NCBI GenBank assembly: GCA_024138025.1
Contig: JAMXBD010000094.1
Location: 1,984,001-2,048,000, forward strand
Direction of reading: 5' to 3'
Source of the DNA: Combretum micranthum
Taxonomy: Eukaryota > Streptophyta > Magnoliopsida > Myrtales > Combretaceae
DNA length: 64,000 nt
The notes beneath the pieces were generated by a model. The model did no database searches and was not told the origin of the DNA. It was given only the letters and a program-made list of their open reading frames with translations. Positions 1-11,096 of the stretch are shown piece by piece; positions within the stretch are counted from its first letter, which is position 1, and each line of letters begins with the position of its first letter. Both the position numbers and the translations under genes were made by a program.

Positions 1-540
1 TAGTAAAACGCATATTCAAGTATCTTGCAAGCATAATTGAAATTGGCTTATGGTATCCAAAGTTTATCTCTATTGATTTTGTTGGATGCTTTGATGTTAA
101 CTTTGTTGGGTGTAAAGTAGATTAAAAAAGCACAAGTAACACATGCCATTTTCTTGGAAACTCATAATATCTTGGCACTCAAAAAAGCAAAATTTGGTTG
201 CACTTTCAATTGCGCAAGTTGAGCATATAGCTATCGATAGTTGTTGTACACAAGTTTTATGGATGAAATAATTGATTATGGTCTAAAATATGAGAATATT
301 CCAATTCATTGTAATAACACAAGTGCTTAAACTTAACAAAAAATCCGATTCAACCCTCAAGGACTAAGTATATTGAAACATCACTTCATTAGAGATCATG
401 TTCTAAATAGAGATATCGGCATGGAATTTGTTGATACAAAAAATCTTATTATTGTTATTTTTATAAAACCCTTGAGTAAGGATCGTTTTTGTACTTTACA
501 AAGAGAATTGGGCATGATAAAGCAAGATGAATGCTAAATA
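1..540 (+). pseudogene. Ty1/copia RNase H remnant (3' end of pol)
   Basis: Reading the plus strand across several frames gives the C-terminal RNase H of a copia polyprotein. Recognisable pieces, in order, are a GCK-VD block, CHFLG, SWHSKKQN-like, an EHIAIDSCC block (matching the usual AEAEYIA region), LWMK, IPIHCNNTSA, KHHFIRDHV, MEFVDTKN and KPLSKDRF, ending in RELGMIKQDEC. In-frame stops and small indels break it, so no long ORF exists. The element runs off the left edge of the window. Downstream lie polypurine tracts and an LTR in the right order for the 3' end of a copia element. The family call is firm. The lineage (Sirevirus or Tork type) is inference. Confidence 0.88.
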
Positions 541-1193
541 TCATGGAGACAATATAATCTAGAACTTGATCTAAGGATTTAAGAAGCTTTAGATATTCAT
601 ATTTATTTCTATGATGGTTGTAATTTGTTTTATTTACAAAAATATGTTATATGTGTTCTTGCTCAAACTGAAGTTATGTTAAAACTTGATTTTGAATGTT
701 TGAACATGCTCTGCTCTATGATACTCTTTGTACCTTTTTTCATTTTTGAGAATAGTTGGGTTTTGGCAATGAAAACTTGCATGTTATCTGTGTATATCTC
801 CTTATTTGCAATATTACAAGTATGTCATTTTTTTTTTATCATTACAAAGGGAGGGGGGGGGAGGATATGTTGTATGCACAATTAACATGCAGAAAATATG
901 TTTCTAATGAGTACAAGGGAAGAAGTTTAGAATGCATGTAGTATGCGTTTTATAAGTTCAAAGGGGAAGAAGAACTACTATGTTTGTATGTTGTATGCTA
1001 TGTTTGTGTTTGACCAAAAAGGGGAACCAGATGATGAATTAAGTGAAGTTTGCATCTTGTTAGAATCAAGCATCAAGTTTTTGAATTAAACTTGAGAAAA
1101 TTCCTTGAAACCCTGATGCTTAATTGAGGAGGAGTATACTGAATTGAAAGGGGTTAATCGTGCATAATTGTCCTAATAAAAAAGGGGAGAGAT
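541..1193 (+). other. copia pol-to-LTR spacer with repeated polypurine tracts
   Basis: This non-coding spacer between RNase H and the 3' LTR holds at least five purine-rich tracts: near 846-865 (G-rich), 959-973, 1015-1026, 1144-1152 and 1179-1193. The last abuts the LTR and is the likely functional tract. Repeated polypurine tracts upstream of the 3' LTR are a known trait of Sireviruses. An 86-codon open frame at 625-885 runs into the G tract, is rich in hydrophobic residues and resembles no protein I know. I treat it as chance. Confidence 0.6.
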
Positions 1194-2386
1194 TGTTGAA
1201 CTTATATGTTCAATATGGATATGATGAGATAATATAATACACAATTACTTATTCAATTATGGCAAATTGCACTTAATTAGTCAAATAAAATGATGAATAA
1301 TATGCTAAAATATATACGTATATGTTGCATGTTTTTGTAGAGATTATGCAGGTTTTGGCAAGAACAAATTAGTGATGAACAGTCTTGGTTGAGGGTCAAA
1401 TCGAGAGCAAAACTACTTCATTTACTAAGGCGCGACAAACTCAAGATTAAAGCTTAACAAGTCCAAAAGTGCAGAGTCATTAGTCAAAGGTTATGTCGAG
1501 GGCTCAATGAGTTTACTCCTTAAGACACGACAAGCTTAAAGGCTAAAGCTTAACAAATTAAAAAATGCACAGTCTTGGTTAAAGGTCACGTTGAAGGCTC
1601 TATGTGTTAATAGTGAGGGCGTGACAAGCTTAAAACCAACACTTAACAAGCACAAACATATACAGTTTTTGTTAAGGGTAAAAACCAAGATGTGATGAAT
1701 GCAGGCGCGACAAGTTTGAATTTAAGACTAGATGGAGTCCACGTGAGTAAAGACTTGATCGATAACTAAAATGAAAGCGTGACAAGATTTGGGGCTCGAT
1801 AGTTTAAAAGAACGAGCTGATGTGGCAAAAAGAGCCTTTCAAGGGCATTTAATGCTTGACAACTTGAAGATGTTATCTTTAACGAACATTTGAATTTTTT
1901 AAGGCTATAAATATTCTGCCTTTGGGAGATTCAATTAAGAAGAGAAATGTGAAAGTGAAAATGAGCTTTTATTTACGAACAGAAAAATTATTAATTTTCT
2001 TATTCTCTTATTTATTAACTTGTAAATATCAGGAAAGAGAGAGAACAATATTCTAGTGCTCCATTCCTATATCTGCTATTTATCAATGAGCATCTAGAGT
2101 GAGAAAAAAATATATTATTTCCCAAGTTTTGTAAAAGCGATGTATTGCTTAGTTTGAACGTGTTTATTTAGTGATAAATAAAGTGGTGGTGAAGTCCTCC
2201 ATCGAAGGCATTGGTGGGTTGTGAAGAGTCGGGAGTGGGCTGAACTCCACATTAAATATGGACTCAAATTTTTTATTCCTATCTCTTTAATATTTCATAA
2301 TATAATCTATTGTGTATTATCTAGTGCTATTAAAGTACAATTTGATCTATTACATTAAAATTAATTGTTTGAGTATTTTTTGGGCA
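1194..2386 (+). repeat. 3' LTR of the copia element
   Basis: The LTR starts TGTTGAACTT directly after a purine tract. A TATA box (CTATAAATAT) lies at 1904-1913, a normal place for the end of U3, and AATAAA-like signals follow near 2172-2180. The right end is placed at a CA near 2386 but is uncertain, because the partner LTR is outside the window and no target duplication can be checked. Confidence 0.65.
1379..1800 (+). repeat. ~90-bp tandem repeat inside the LTR U3
   Basis: Four to five diverged units share a core like GCGCGACAAGCTTAA, preceded by CAGTCTTGGTTRAGGGTCA. The cores begin near 1430, 1525, 1619, 1705 and 1777, so the spacing falls from about 95 to 72 bases. The array lies upstream of the TATA box in U3, where repeated enhancer-like blocks are common in LTR elements. 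Confidence 0.75.
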
Positions 2387-3955
2387 AATACTCAATTATC
2401 CCACCCCTCCCTCCCAAATAGTATTTTATAGTTCATTTTCACTTTTTTCAGTATTTTCTACTAATCCAATTAAAAGGCTTGATTACAAATACTCATATTT
2501 CTACTATACTCAGCTTTCCTAGCTTCGTATCAAGGTATCATTAGCCATAGTCTATTTGTAATACAACTTAAATGAAGGACACAATACTGTTCTGTTCATT
2601 AAACAAGCAATGAGCAAAATTTAAGAGAATTGCAACAAAGTTATATGAGCACAAGATCATATTAGGGTGTTCTTTTCAGTAGTAGCAGCGTCTACTTGTC
2701 AACATGTTGTTCTCTGCTTTTTTGTTGTTGTTCCGGACTTGAAATTCTCTGCATATATGTGGGCTTCTTTGTCTTCAATGATTGCAATGTCCATGGCTTA
2801 ATTATCCTTAATAATTGTATTTGAATTTCAAATCTGTGCATTATAGCTGATACTCGATATCTATCTTTAAAAAACTAACTTATATTTATCTCAAATAAGT
2901 CACGTATATTTCCTTCTCATTTGAAATCAAAATACTTCAGTTATTTAAGCTTTTGTCTTCAATAGTTAGCTTGATGCCTTCAATGTTCGTGATTTGTTGT
3001 TGCTAGATATTTGGATGATCTTCCTCATATATTACGGTTTTTGTCTTCTTTAATCTCGGGTTGTTTTCAAAATTTAAAATAGCCATTCTTGATTTGTAGC
3101 ATTGTAACCAACCTTTTTTGTCTTGGAATTGATATTCATAGTTGAATTCAAATTTGAATGTTAAAAACTCATGCTTGCTAAATATCACCAAAATTACCCC
3201 CATGTTAATCTTGAAAAATTAGTGTAAGATAGTTGTTGTGTTTGAACATATCCTCTTAAAGCGATTTGAAACTTATAGTTGGGTGCAGCAACATATATCT
3301 TCGTATATCGCATAAAATCTTAATCATATCTTGAATACTTATCCATAAGAATTTCTTGAAACATACCTTGTGGTGTCCATTGCCATATCTTCGGATCTTC
3401 AAGAAAAATCTAACCAACTTTGTGCTAACCAAATATTTAAGACAAAAATTGAAATAAATGCAATAGCTTGTTTGTGTCCATGAATTATCTTGAAGTGCTT
3501 GGAAAAACTCAAATCCCTATGGATTTTAGTCCAACTTAGTGGAGCATATAAATACAGTACCCAAATGTATTCATTTTTTGGAGTTGGACCTTGAAAACTT
3601 GTTTAATGATTATTTGAATCACGTTCTAATCAATATGTAATGAGCTTGTAATATTTTATTGATATACTAATACTCTCTGGAGTTCCTTTTAGGTAGAATT
3701 AAACTGGTTATGTTCTTACTGTATAATTTCTGGAGTTCCGTTAGAATTTTTTTTTCTTTTAACATACTTATCATTGAACATTCTGGACAATCCATATTTA
3801 TTTATTTCTTTATTTTTCAATTGATTCCACACTTAATATATTCATTAGTAGTTTCTTTACTTTTTTTTTAATATCATCAAAACTTCTTTATAGAGAGTCT
3901 AACGAAAGGGAGCAGAGTGTCTTCAACATAACATTAGCACTCTAGCAATCATTAG
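2387..3955. other. no recognisable feature
   Basis: AT-rich DNA with short stop-ridden frames only. A 66-codon minus-strand frame at 3003-3203 has no recognisable motif. Confidence 0.6.
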
Positions 3956-4449
3956 TGAGTGGAGGTATGCAAAAAGTTGGCAAAACCGAACGAATTCGCA
4001 AAATGAGCTAAACTAAATTGAAGATATGGTTTTTTTAGATAATTTGGTTTAGAAAGTTTCCAATCCAAATTAATCCGTAAATTTATGGTTGGTTTGGAAG
4101 GGTAAACCAAACCGATTTATAAAACTGAACCAAATTGTTTTAGAAAAATATAATAATATTTTACTTGTAACTAGGGTTGAATAAATATATGGTAGGTATT
4201 TTATAAAGCTTTACTTGTACTTATCCTACAAGGTATAAGGTATTAATTATTCTACCTGGAACCTATTAGATAACATCTTGTACCCACCTTATATGTTGTG
4301 GAAACTGTAATTATTTTTTTTATGGAACCTTTGGATTTTATTTATTTTTTCCATTATTAAATTTCGAGTTTGTGGTGATATATATAATTTCATGTAGTAC
4401 GTACAATTACTTCTTTTTTTTAGGCCAAAATAAAATTACTTTATTTATA

Positions 4450-4470
4450 AACACACACACACACACACAC
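4450..4470 (+). repeat. (AC)n microsatellite
   Basis: About ten uninterrupted AC dinucleotides. Confidence 0.95.
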
Positions 4471-4643
4471 TAAACAGCCAGTGAAAAGTAATTTAAAAAG
4501 TAATTTCTTAGTATTACAAGTTCTATAATATGAGGAATTTATTTATGCGTAAAAGTTAAAACTTGTAATAAGTACTTGTAGAACTTGTTTGTATGATATC
4601 AAATAAAATTGCAAAACCTATAGCAAATGTGAAAATAAAAAAA

Positions 4644-5837
4644 AGGAACCCAATTGGTACCTACTTTGACAAAAAAGATCAATTAGGTATATGAACTTTA
4701 AAAAGTCCAATTTCATATCCTATTAAACTTTTCGTGCCCCTTAACACTACTCCTCTTAATACTGTTAAAAATGTTATCCTATGTGGACTAGTATACCAAT
4801 CACTATTTGGCACCCATCCATTACTTAAAGAGAAAAGAAAAAAAAAGAACATGAATTAGCCTCTGTTCATCCTTAAATTAGTCAAATTCCCAAACCGTAA
4901 TGCGTAATTCTCAAATGCAATTCCAAACCCTAAATACCTAATTTGCCAACACTTTTCATCTCTAAACTTTCTTCACTAAAACGCAATCCTCAAATCTTCT
5001 CTCCTAACCCCTAATTCAAACTAAAGCCCTATCATTTAATTACCATCTATTCATCTTCAAATCGGTCAAATTCCTACCTCTCCTCAATTTCAAATCCATC
5101 AAATTTCATCCCTCAATCGTCAAAATCCAATCTTGAAAGGTCGAAGAATGATTGGAATGTTCATGTTGGAAACCCTACAATTATTCCTTCTTTAATCATG
5201 AACCTAGAAATAAATCGAATAACACTAAGACAGTCACACCAAACCAAGCTCGACAATCCAACTCGTCGAGTCAATTCGGTGGTGTGATGTCGATTGAGGG
5301 TGGATGTTGGAGGAAACAGGGATTCTTGATTTTGGTGAAGCTGTAGAGGTTGGCAGTGGTGATGCCAAGCTTAGTGAAGGCTAATTTGACTTGGTTTTTA
5401 TAGAGAGAGAGAGAAAGGAGTAGAGAGAGAAAGATCTTACTCTTAAAGAAGATGAATTTCGATCATGAAAAAGATGCTTTTTTTCCCTACTTTTCATATA
5501 TACATTGATTTTTCTTATTGTTATCTTTCTCTCACTTAGTGTTGTCTATCTCTCTTCTCTCTCTATTCTTTCTCTCTATACTATTTCTCTCTTTCATCAT
5601 CGCCTCCCCCTCTCTCTTTGCGTAATTAGGTTTAATCCTTTTTTTTTCCATTAATGGATAAGGGTTCGTCAACTATTAGTAGATGGGTCTATGTAGGCAA
5701 AAAAATTCACAATGTTATGTGGGATAGTGATTGTAGGCATCTAAAGTTTAATTGGGTATGAAATTGGACTTTTTAAAAGTTCAAATACCTAATTGACCTT
5801 TTTATCAAAGTTTAAGCACTAAATTCGGTTTTTTGCC
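4644..5837. mobile_element. long-TIR Mutator-like element (inner layer)
   Basis: About 80-100 bp at each end are inverted copies. The best block, GGTCAATTAGGTATTTGAAC with AAAGTCCAATTTCATA beyond it, occurs at 4677-4718 and inverted at 5760-5798. The possible 9-bp duplication is ATAAAAAAA (4635-4643 and 5838-5846), but it is low complexity and so weak. The interior holds GA-rich (5402-5434) and CT-rich (5527-5612) tracts and a 64-codon frame at 5152-5346 that I do not recognise. There is no transposase. Confidence 0.6.
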
Positions 5838-6977
5838 ATAAAAAAAAACTTTAAAAGTGCCTCTATATTAGCGAACCTCAAAAGATAAACAACACCTCTA
5901 TATAATTTATAAGTTTAAACACTACAACAAAAGTTCTTAAGAAATAAATATAACAAAGCCTTCTAAAATAAGATGAAACAAGTTTTTCTATAATAAAAAT
6001 TTATAGAAGGTAATCTATAAATGACAACCTTGAATAAAAGTAATCACAAAACAAAAAATAGACTATTATTTTTTTCTTATTTATTATTCTTATATTATAA
6101 TTTTCAATAGAATAGGTTTATAGTACCCTGTAACTTGTATTTGTACTCCTTGTATATTAAAGTACAAGTTCCATGATAGATGCATGTTATGGAGACCTCA
6201 TACTCATATCTTTACCTTATAAAAGTAGCTTTTGAAAAATTTGTACTTGTACCTTACGTTATGACCTTTAATACCTACTTGGACCTTGGGACAAGTGGGT
6301 ATCTAAATAATAGAGTTACCCATTCACCACTACTTGTAATTGTAAATTTTTTATAATAATTAATTAAAAACCATATATGTTCTTATGGTCTCATTATGAT
6401 GCTAATTATTTGATGAATATTCATTAATATTAGATTTTAAAAAAAAAATTTATTTCTCAAGATAGATTACTTAATGTTGTTTTTCTATTAATCATTTTAA
6501 CTTTGTGGAGTATGAAATTAGTTTATTTAGTTATGACTCTATTATTGTATATGAATTGTTCAATGTATTTTATTAGTAGATCAGTTTTATTTGCGGATGA
6601 ATTTTGCTAATAGTTGATTTTTTTTTTAATTTTGGCCAAATTTGTCGGTAAAGTTGATTAGATAGTTTGTTGGTGGATAGTTGATTGGTGATTGAATGAT
6701 ATTATAAAGGACTATGGATTATGAGTTAATGGATTTTTGAAGTATTTTGTTGGGATTTGTAATTTAAAATTTATAGAATAATTTGAAATTTGAACATCTG
6801 TACAAACTATAAAAGATTAAAACAAAACTTTTTTTAATTAAAATTTTGATTTAATACGTAATCTAAATTGAACTAAATTGTTATTTAACAGTTTGGATAA
6901 TTTTTAATCCAAACCAAATCTTTGTTTAATGGTTTGATTTTGGATGGAATAAACCAGACCAATTCATGCCTACCCAT

Positions 6978-7349
6978 AGTGCTAAGGTGGCCTCAATGCA
7001 TATACTTTGACATTGAAGTCAGACTCCAAAGAGTGAAATGTATAGCATCAATTGGTGAGAGAGACTAGGTATGTGAAAATACAGTTATCTTAGTGATACT
7101 AGTGTGTGGATTGTTCTAGATTTACCCATGAAGGGTAAAAAAGATTTGAGAAGAAAGAGATACCCCATCTCAGCATGTTGTGGATTATGTATAGAGCTTG
7201 GATTTTGAATTTCTGTTTAGATTTTTTATGCGATTTATATTAAACCCACAATCTATTTAATATAAACTTTTGTCTAAGAATTAAAAAGGTTGATTTTTCA
7301 ATTGTTTGGGACTCATTGCTCAACTAAGGTGTGGAATAATAGTAAGTTA
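6978..7349. other. no recognisable feature
   Basis: AT-rich DNA without coding signal. Confidence 0.55.
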
Positions 7350-8140
7350 GGTTCAGTTGTTGAGCTGCAAATCAGTTGAATCAATTCAAGCTTAAGTCTT
7401 AAGCTAAGTTAAGCATTTGAAGGCTTAAACTAGGCTTATTTAAAAATTATTGAGCTTAAGTTTGTGTGAAGCTATTTATCAAGTCTGAAATTCATGCTTG
7501 AGTTTAACTTATTTAGATAAACAAGTTTTATTTCGAATTCAAGCTTAAGTCGTTTACAAATCAAGTTAGAGGTGAACCAAGCTTTTTATTGACTATGAGA
7601 GTTCGACTCTTTTAAATAAATGAGTTTTAAATCAAGTTTGAACTTGACTCATCTACAAATCTGTGAATTGAGCAAAGTTTTGGAATGGCATATACACAAA
7701 ATAAATAAATCTATGAAGAAGTACGGTAATTAAGAAGAGAAAATTCTAGTTAGGTTTTTCTTATTATAATTTTTATCTAACCTAAAATAATACATACAAT
7801 GTGCAATATATATAATAATATATATATCAAATAGAAAATCAATATTTAATTTTAATTATATATAATGTATATAACATATAAATCTACTAATAACCTAGTC
7901 ATGGGTTTGCTCATGCGTCTATTAATGAGCCTAAATGACTTATTCATCAGCTAGACTGTGAGCCTTAAATCAAATCTCAAACTCGACTCGTTTAGATAAT
8001 CAAATTTTATTTTGAGCTTGAGTAGCTCAAGCTTAAAACTCAATTCATTTACTGGTCAAGTTTAATGTGAGGTGAATAATGCTCAGTTCAAGTAGCTCGA
8101 TTGAGCTTGACTCATTCATTGCCTTAATTAAGGGGTTGGA
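7350..8140. repeat. decayed inverted-repeat element
   Basis: The two halves (about 7350-7680 and 7890-8135) are imperfect inverted copies dense in CAAGCTTRAG, GACTCRTTTA and GAGCTTGAG motifs, around a TA-rich centre (7790-7870). The motif style recurs near 23340-23600. It looks like a TIR DNA transposon, but neither termini nor a target duplication can be set, so the superfamily is open. Confidence 0.45.
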
Positions 8141-8572
8141 TTGATCCTAATTTAACTATCAATTTGCATAAAATCTTTTATTCAAATGATTGAAAATTTT
8201 TTATATCATAGGTTTGATGTTTGGCATGTTAAAATCTAAATGGTTACTAGATGAATTTCCCAAATGAAAAATCATTTTTCCTAACTTTTTCAATATTTAT
8301 GAAGCTTTTATTTTATTTTTTTATTAGAGGAAAGTTTTCTAAAGGCATTTAAGCGAGAAATGATTTTTCAGATTTTAAGTTGCCATATAGGTGCTTATAT
8401 ACACATTAATTGGGTTCATAATGTTGTGATTTCTTTTAAGTTTTTTGAACTCTTTTCATTTTAAATAATTGAGTTTTTGGTTCTATTTAAAATAATACCT
8501 CTTCTACTTTATTTTAAAAAACTAAAATTTCCAAATTTCGGAAAAGGCTTCCATTCTTTTTTTACAAACAAA

Positions 8573-10488
8573 GGGTAAATTGCACTAAAAAGTGTAGGTC
8601 CCAATTAACAAACAAGAGGGAATGGGTGAATTATTTGTTATTAAAAACTTTTCAAAATTTAACTTTTATGCTTGCACAAGTGAATTTAATGAATGCAATA
8701 CAATCGGCAATAACGAAAATTTAAAGTGCGGAAAAATAAATGATGCTTGGGATTTATAAAGGTTTTTCTTTATAAGCCAGTCTTCTCTTTCAGCTCCATT
8801 GCTAGGGATCTAGTCTTCCATATCAGTCGTTCTACTAATCTAATAACAATTGAGAGATTACATATACCAATGCTATCTTGCTTTGTCTGATAAGCCTCAT
8901 ACCTAGGCTAATCAAGAACTACAAGATACTAAGATGTAATCCTTACACCCAAACATTCAACCTAACTCTCAAAATAAAAAGCAATGATAGATTAAATGAG
9001 ATATAATGGGTTCTTGAAAATTTAAGTGCAAAAACATAAGTAAGGCAGCTTTTGAATTTAGTTCTAAAATAACTTTGGATGAATATTAGTAGTAATATAA
9101 ATGATTTGAGCACTTGTGTTCTTTTTCAGATTTTGAACTTCGTTTCTATTTAAATTGCTTCCATAACGTCACTCTTGATGAAATCTTGTAAAGTTCTTCA
9201 TAAATATCTTCAAAAAGGGTAATCACTGTATTTTCTTGAATCTTGGACATTTGTAACTTGATAATATCCCATAATATCTGTTATACTTATTTTGATGTTA
9301 TCTCCATACTTTGAAACAAATTACTTGATCTGTCCTTTAATTATGCTATTGTTTGCTTCATTTGAAATTTGAAAACAACTTCTAAAATATCTAAAGAATG
9401 CTTGTTATCTCTTATTACTAGAAGAAGTCAACAAAATGTGGAGCTAATTTGTTGATTAACTTCTTATCTGCATCTTATCAATAAGTTTAGATAAGCTTTC
9501 TCTTCAATTGTTGTCTATGATAAAATTCTCCCTTCATGTTTGTCAATATTCTTCTAGCAGTGCCAATAAAACTTGAAAATAATAAATTTACTTGGCTTCA
9601 TCAAATTTAAATTTTGACCCAAAATATTATCCTCATAGGTTTAATTCTTCTTGAATGGAACGTATTAGATGCATTACCCAAATACATCTAATAAAATAGA
9701 GTTTGGTCTTCATTAGGTATTTTGATCATTGTTTAATGTAAAATCAGCTTGATGCATATATTGTCTTTTATATTAAGTTCTAAGTCTCTTGCATAGGTTT
9801 TGACATACATTCTTGTAAAGCTTCTGAGAAATATTCTGGTAAACCTTTTGTTACACAATACTAAATTTGCATACTTGATTAAATAGATTTGATATCATTG
9901 ATGTCTTTTGTTATTATCAAAACTATTAAGGGGATATCCTAACAAAATATATCAACACTTGGGGATAACTTCATTTAAGGTATAAGGTATTAACATTTTA
10001 AGTAATTAAAAAAAAGTTTTGCAAAGTAAGTGAAACCAGGTATCAACGTTTTACTATTTGGATAGTTTTTAATTAATATTCTTCAACAATCTATTACAAA
10101 TATCTTGTTCAATAATGTTTGGGGATAATTTCATTTAAGGTCCCAACGTTTCTTGTGGTTAAAAAGAGATTCCAACATTTGAGAATAAGTTCATTTAAGG
10201 ACCCAATGTTTGAAGGAGTAAATCAATTTGAGTCCCCCTAGGCATGTGTTAATAGTTCCTATTGATACGTATCCTTGGGAACCCAAATTGACTCATTTCT
10301 TCAAACATTAGGATATTTTTTAACCACTCAAAATATTGAGACCTTAAATGAACTTACCCCAAACATTAGGATTTCTGGTGTAATTTACCCCTTTAAAAAA
10401 TATTAATTCCTCTTTTTAATCATTTAAAATATTGGTACTTTAAATGAATATATCCTCAGATATTGCTTGTTATGGTATAATTTACCCA
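8573..10488. mobile_element. Mutator-type MITE interrupted by an LTR
   Basis: The left end GGGTAAATTGCACTAAAA and the inverted right end TGGGTAAATTATACCAT match. Subterminal TTCATTTAAGG blocks repeat inside (about 9971, 10131, 10190 and inverted near 10340 and 10440), suggesting an earlier nesting. Flanks ACAAACAAA (8564-8572) and TCAAACAAA (10489-10497) form a 9-bp duplication with one mismatch, as for Mutator elements. The LTR at 8593-9944 lies just inside the left end, so the original element was about 560 bp. It shares its core motif with the MITE at 15215-15579. Confidence 0.65.
8593..9944 (-). repeat. copia-type LTR, probably solo
   Basis: On the minus strand the segment opens TGTTAGGATATCCCC, then TTTTGATAATAACAAA, and closes with CCCTCTTGTTTG and GGGACCTACA. 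This is the usual layout of a family of plant copia LTRs. No polymerase or gag sequence adjoins it, and MITE sequence continues on both sides, so it is most likely a solo LTR. The 5-bp target duplication is not clear (AAAAG against AAATA). Confidence 0.55.
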
Positions 10489-10937
10489 TCAAACAAAAGT
10501 GCTTTTCTAAGTGACAAAAACTTTTAAGGGAAGAGATTTTAGACTTCCCCTTTTAATCACTCACCTTTTCCTTTCATTTTTATATATACATTTCAATTTT
10601 TTATAATTTCATTATTTTTTGTTAGATGGGGTAATTGATATGGATATGGATCAATTGCTTTGACAGTAAAATAAAATATAAGTAAGACGGTTAAGCATTC
10701 ATAAAAAGGAAAATAAAAAATGGATTTTAGAAAGACCAATAGTACAATACCAAATGTTGAAGAAAGTGAGGTTGTATTTATGTTTCTTAATTAAATATAG
10801 TGATATAGATAAGATATTTAAGATATGACAAACTTAAATCTCTTGAACTATTTTTAATTTAAAGTAATATTACACACATAAAGTTTAGAAGGAGTCAATA
10901 CAACTATTAAAATTGAAAACAATTGCGTAAAAACAAG
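10489..10937. other. no recognisable feature
   Basis: AT-rich sequence with no coding or repeat signal that I can support. Confidence 0.5.
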
Positions 10938-11096
10938 CATTGGAATTTCATTTATCATAATTATCTCTTGCGTTTGTACATGACATTTATTTATTGGATT
11001 AAGAACTATAGAATTGCATGGAATTTCATTTATCATAATTATCTCTTGTGTTTGTACATGACATTTATTTATTGGATTAAAGAATATAGAATTAGC
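10938..11096 (+). repeat. 78-bp tandem duplication
   Basis: Two near-identical units begin GCATGGAATTTCATTTATC (10938 and 11016) and end at TATAGAATT. They differ by a few substitutions and one indel, so the duplication is fairly recent. The 86-codon frame across it (10923-11183) only reflects the duplication. Confidence 0.9.

Larger units (their letters stand above)
4172..6332. mobile_element. non-autonomous hAT-like element (middle layer)
   Basis: The terminal inverted repeats read TAGGGTTGAATA on the left and TAGTGGTGAATGGGTA on the right, read inward. Imperfect inverted similarity continues for about 130 bp, with motifs for ACAAGGTAYAAGGTAT. The ends are flanked by CTTGTAAC (4164-4171) and CTTGTAAT (6333-6340), an 8-bp duplication with one mismatch, as expected for hAT. 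There is no transposase. The element is itself split by the insertion at 4644-5837. A related copy lies at 35056-35878. Confidence 0.72.
3959..6977. mobile_element. outer hAT-like element of a nested set (candidate)
   Basis: Two arms about 180 bp long are inverted copies rich in GGTTTGG / AAACCGA-type motifs: 3960-4145 on the left and 6840-6976 on the right. The outer ends read GGAGGTATGC and, on the other strand, GGGTAGGCATG, which resembles plant hAT termini. A complete hAT element (4172-6332) sits between the arms. I could not define a convincing 8-bp target duplication, so the ends are approximate. Confidence 0.45.

Noticed and set aside
9930..10487. MITE left end at 9930 (GGGGATATCC)
   Set aside because: That sequence is the end of the copia-type LTR; the true MITE left end is at 8573, on the far side of the LTR.
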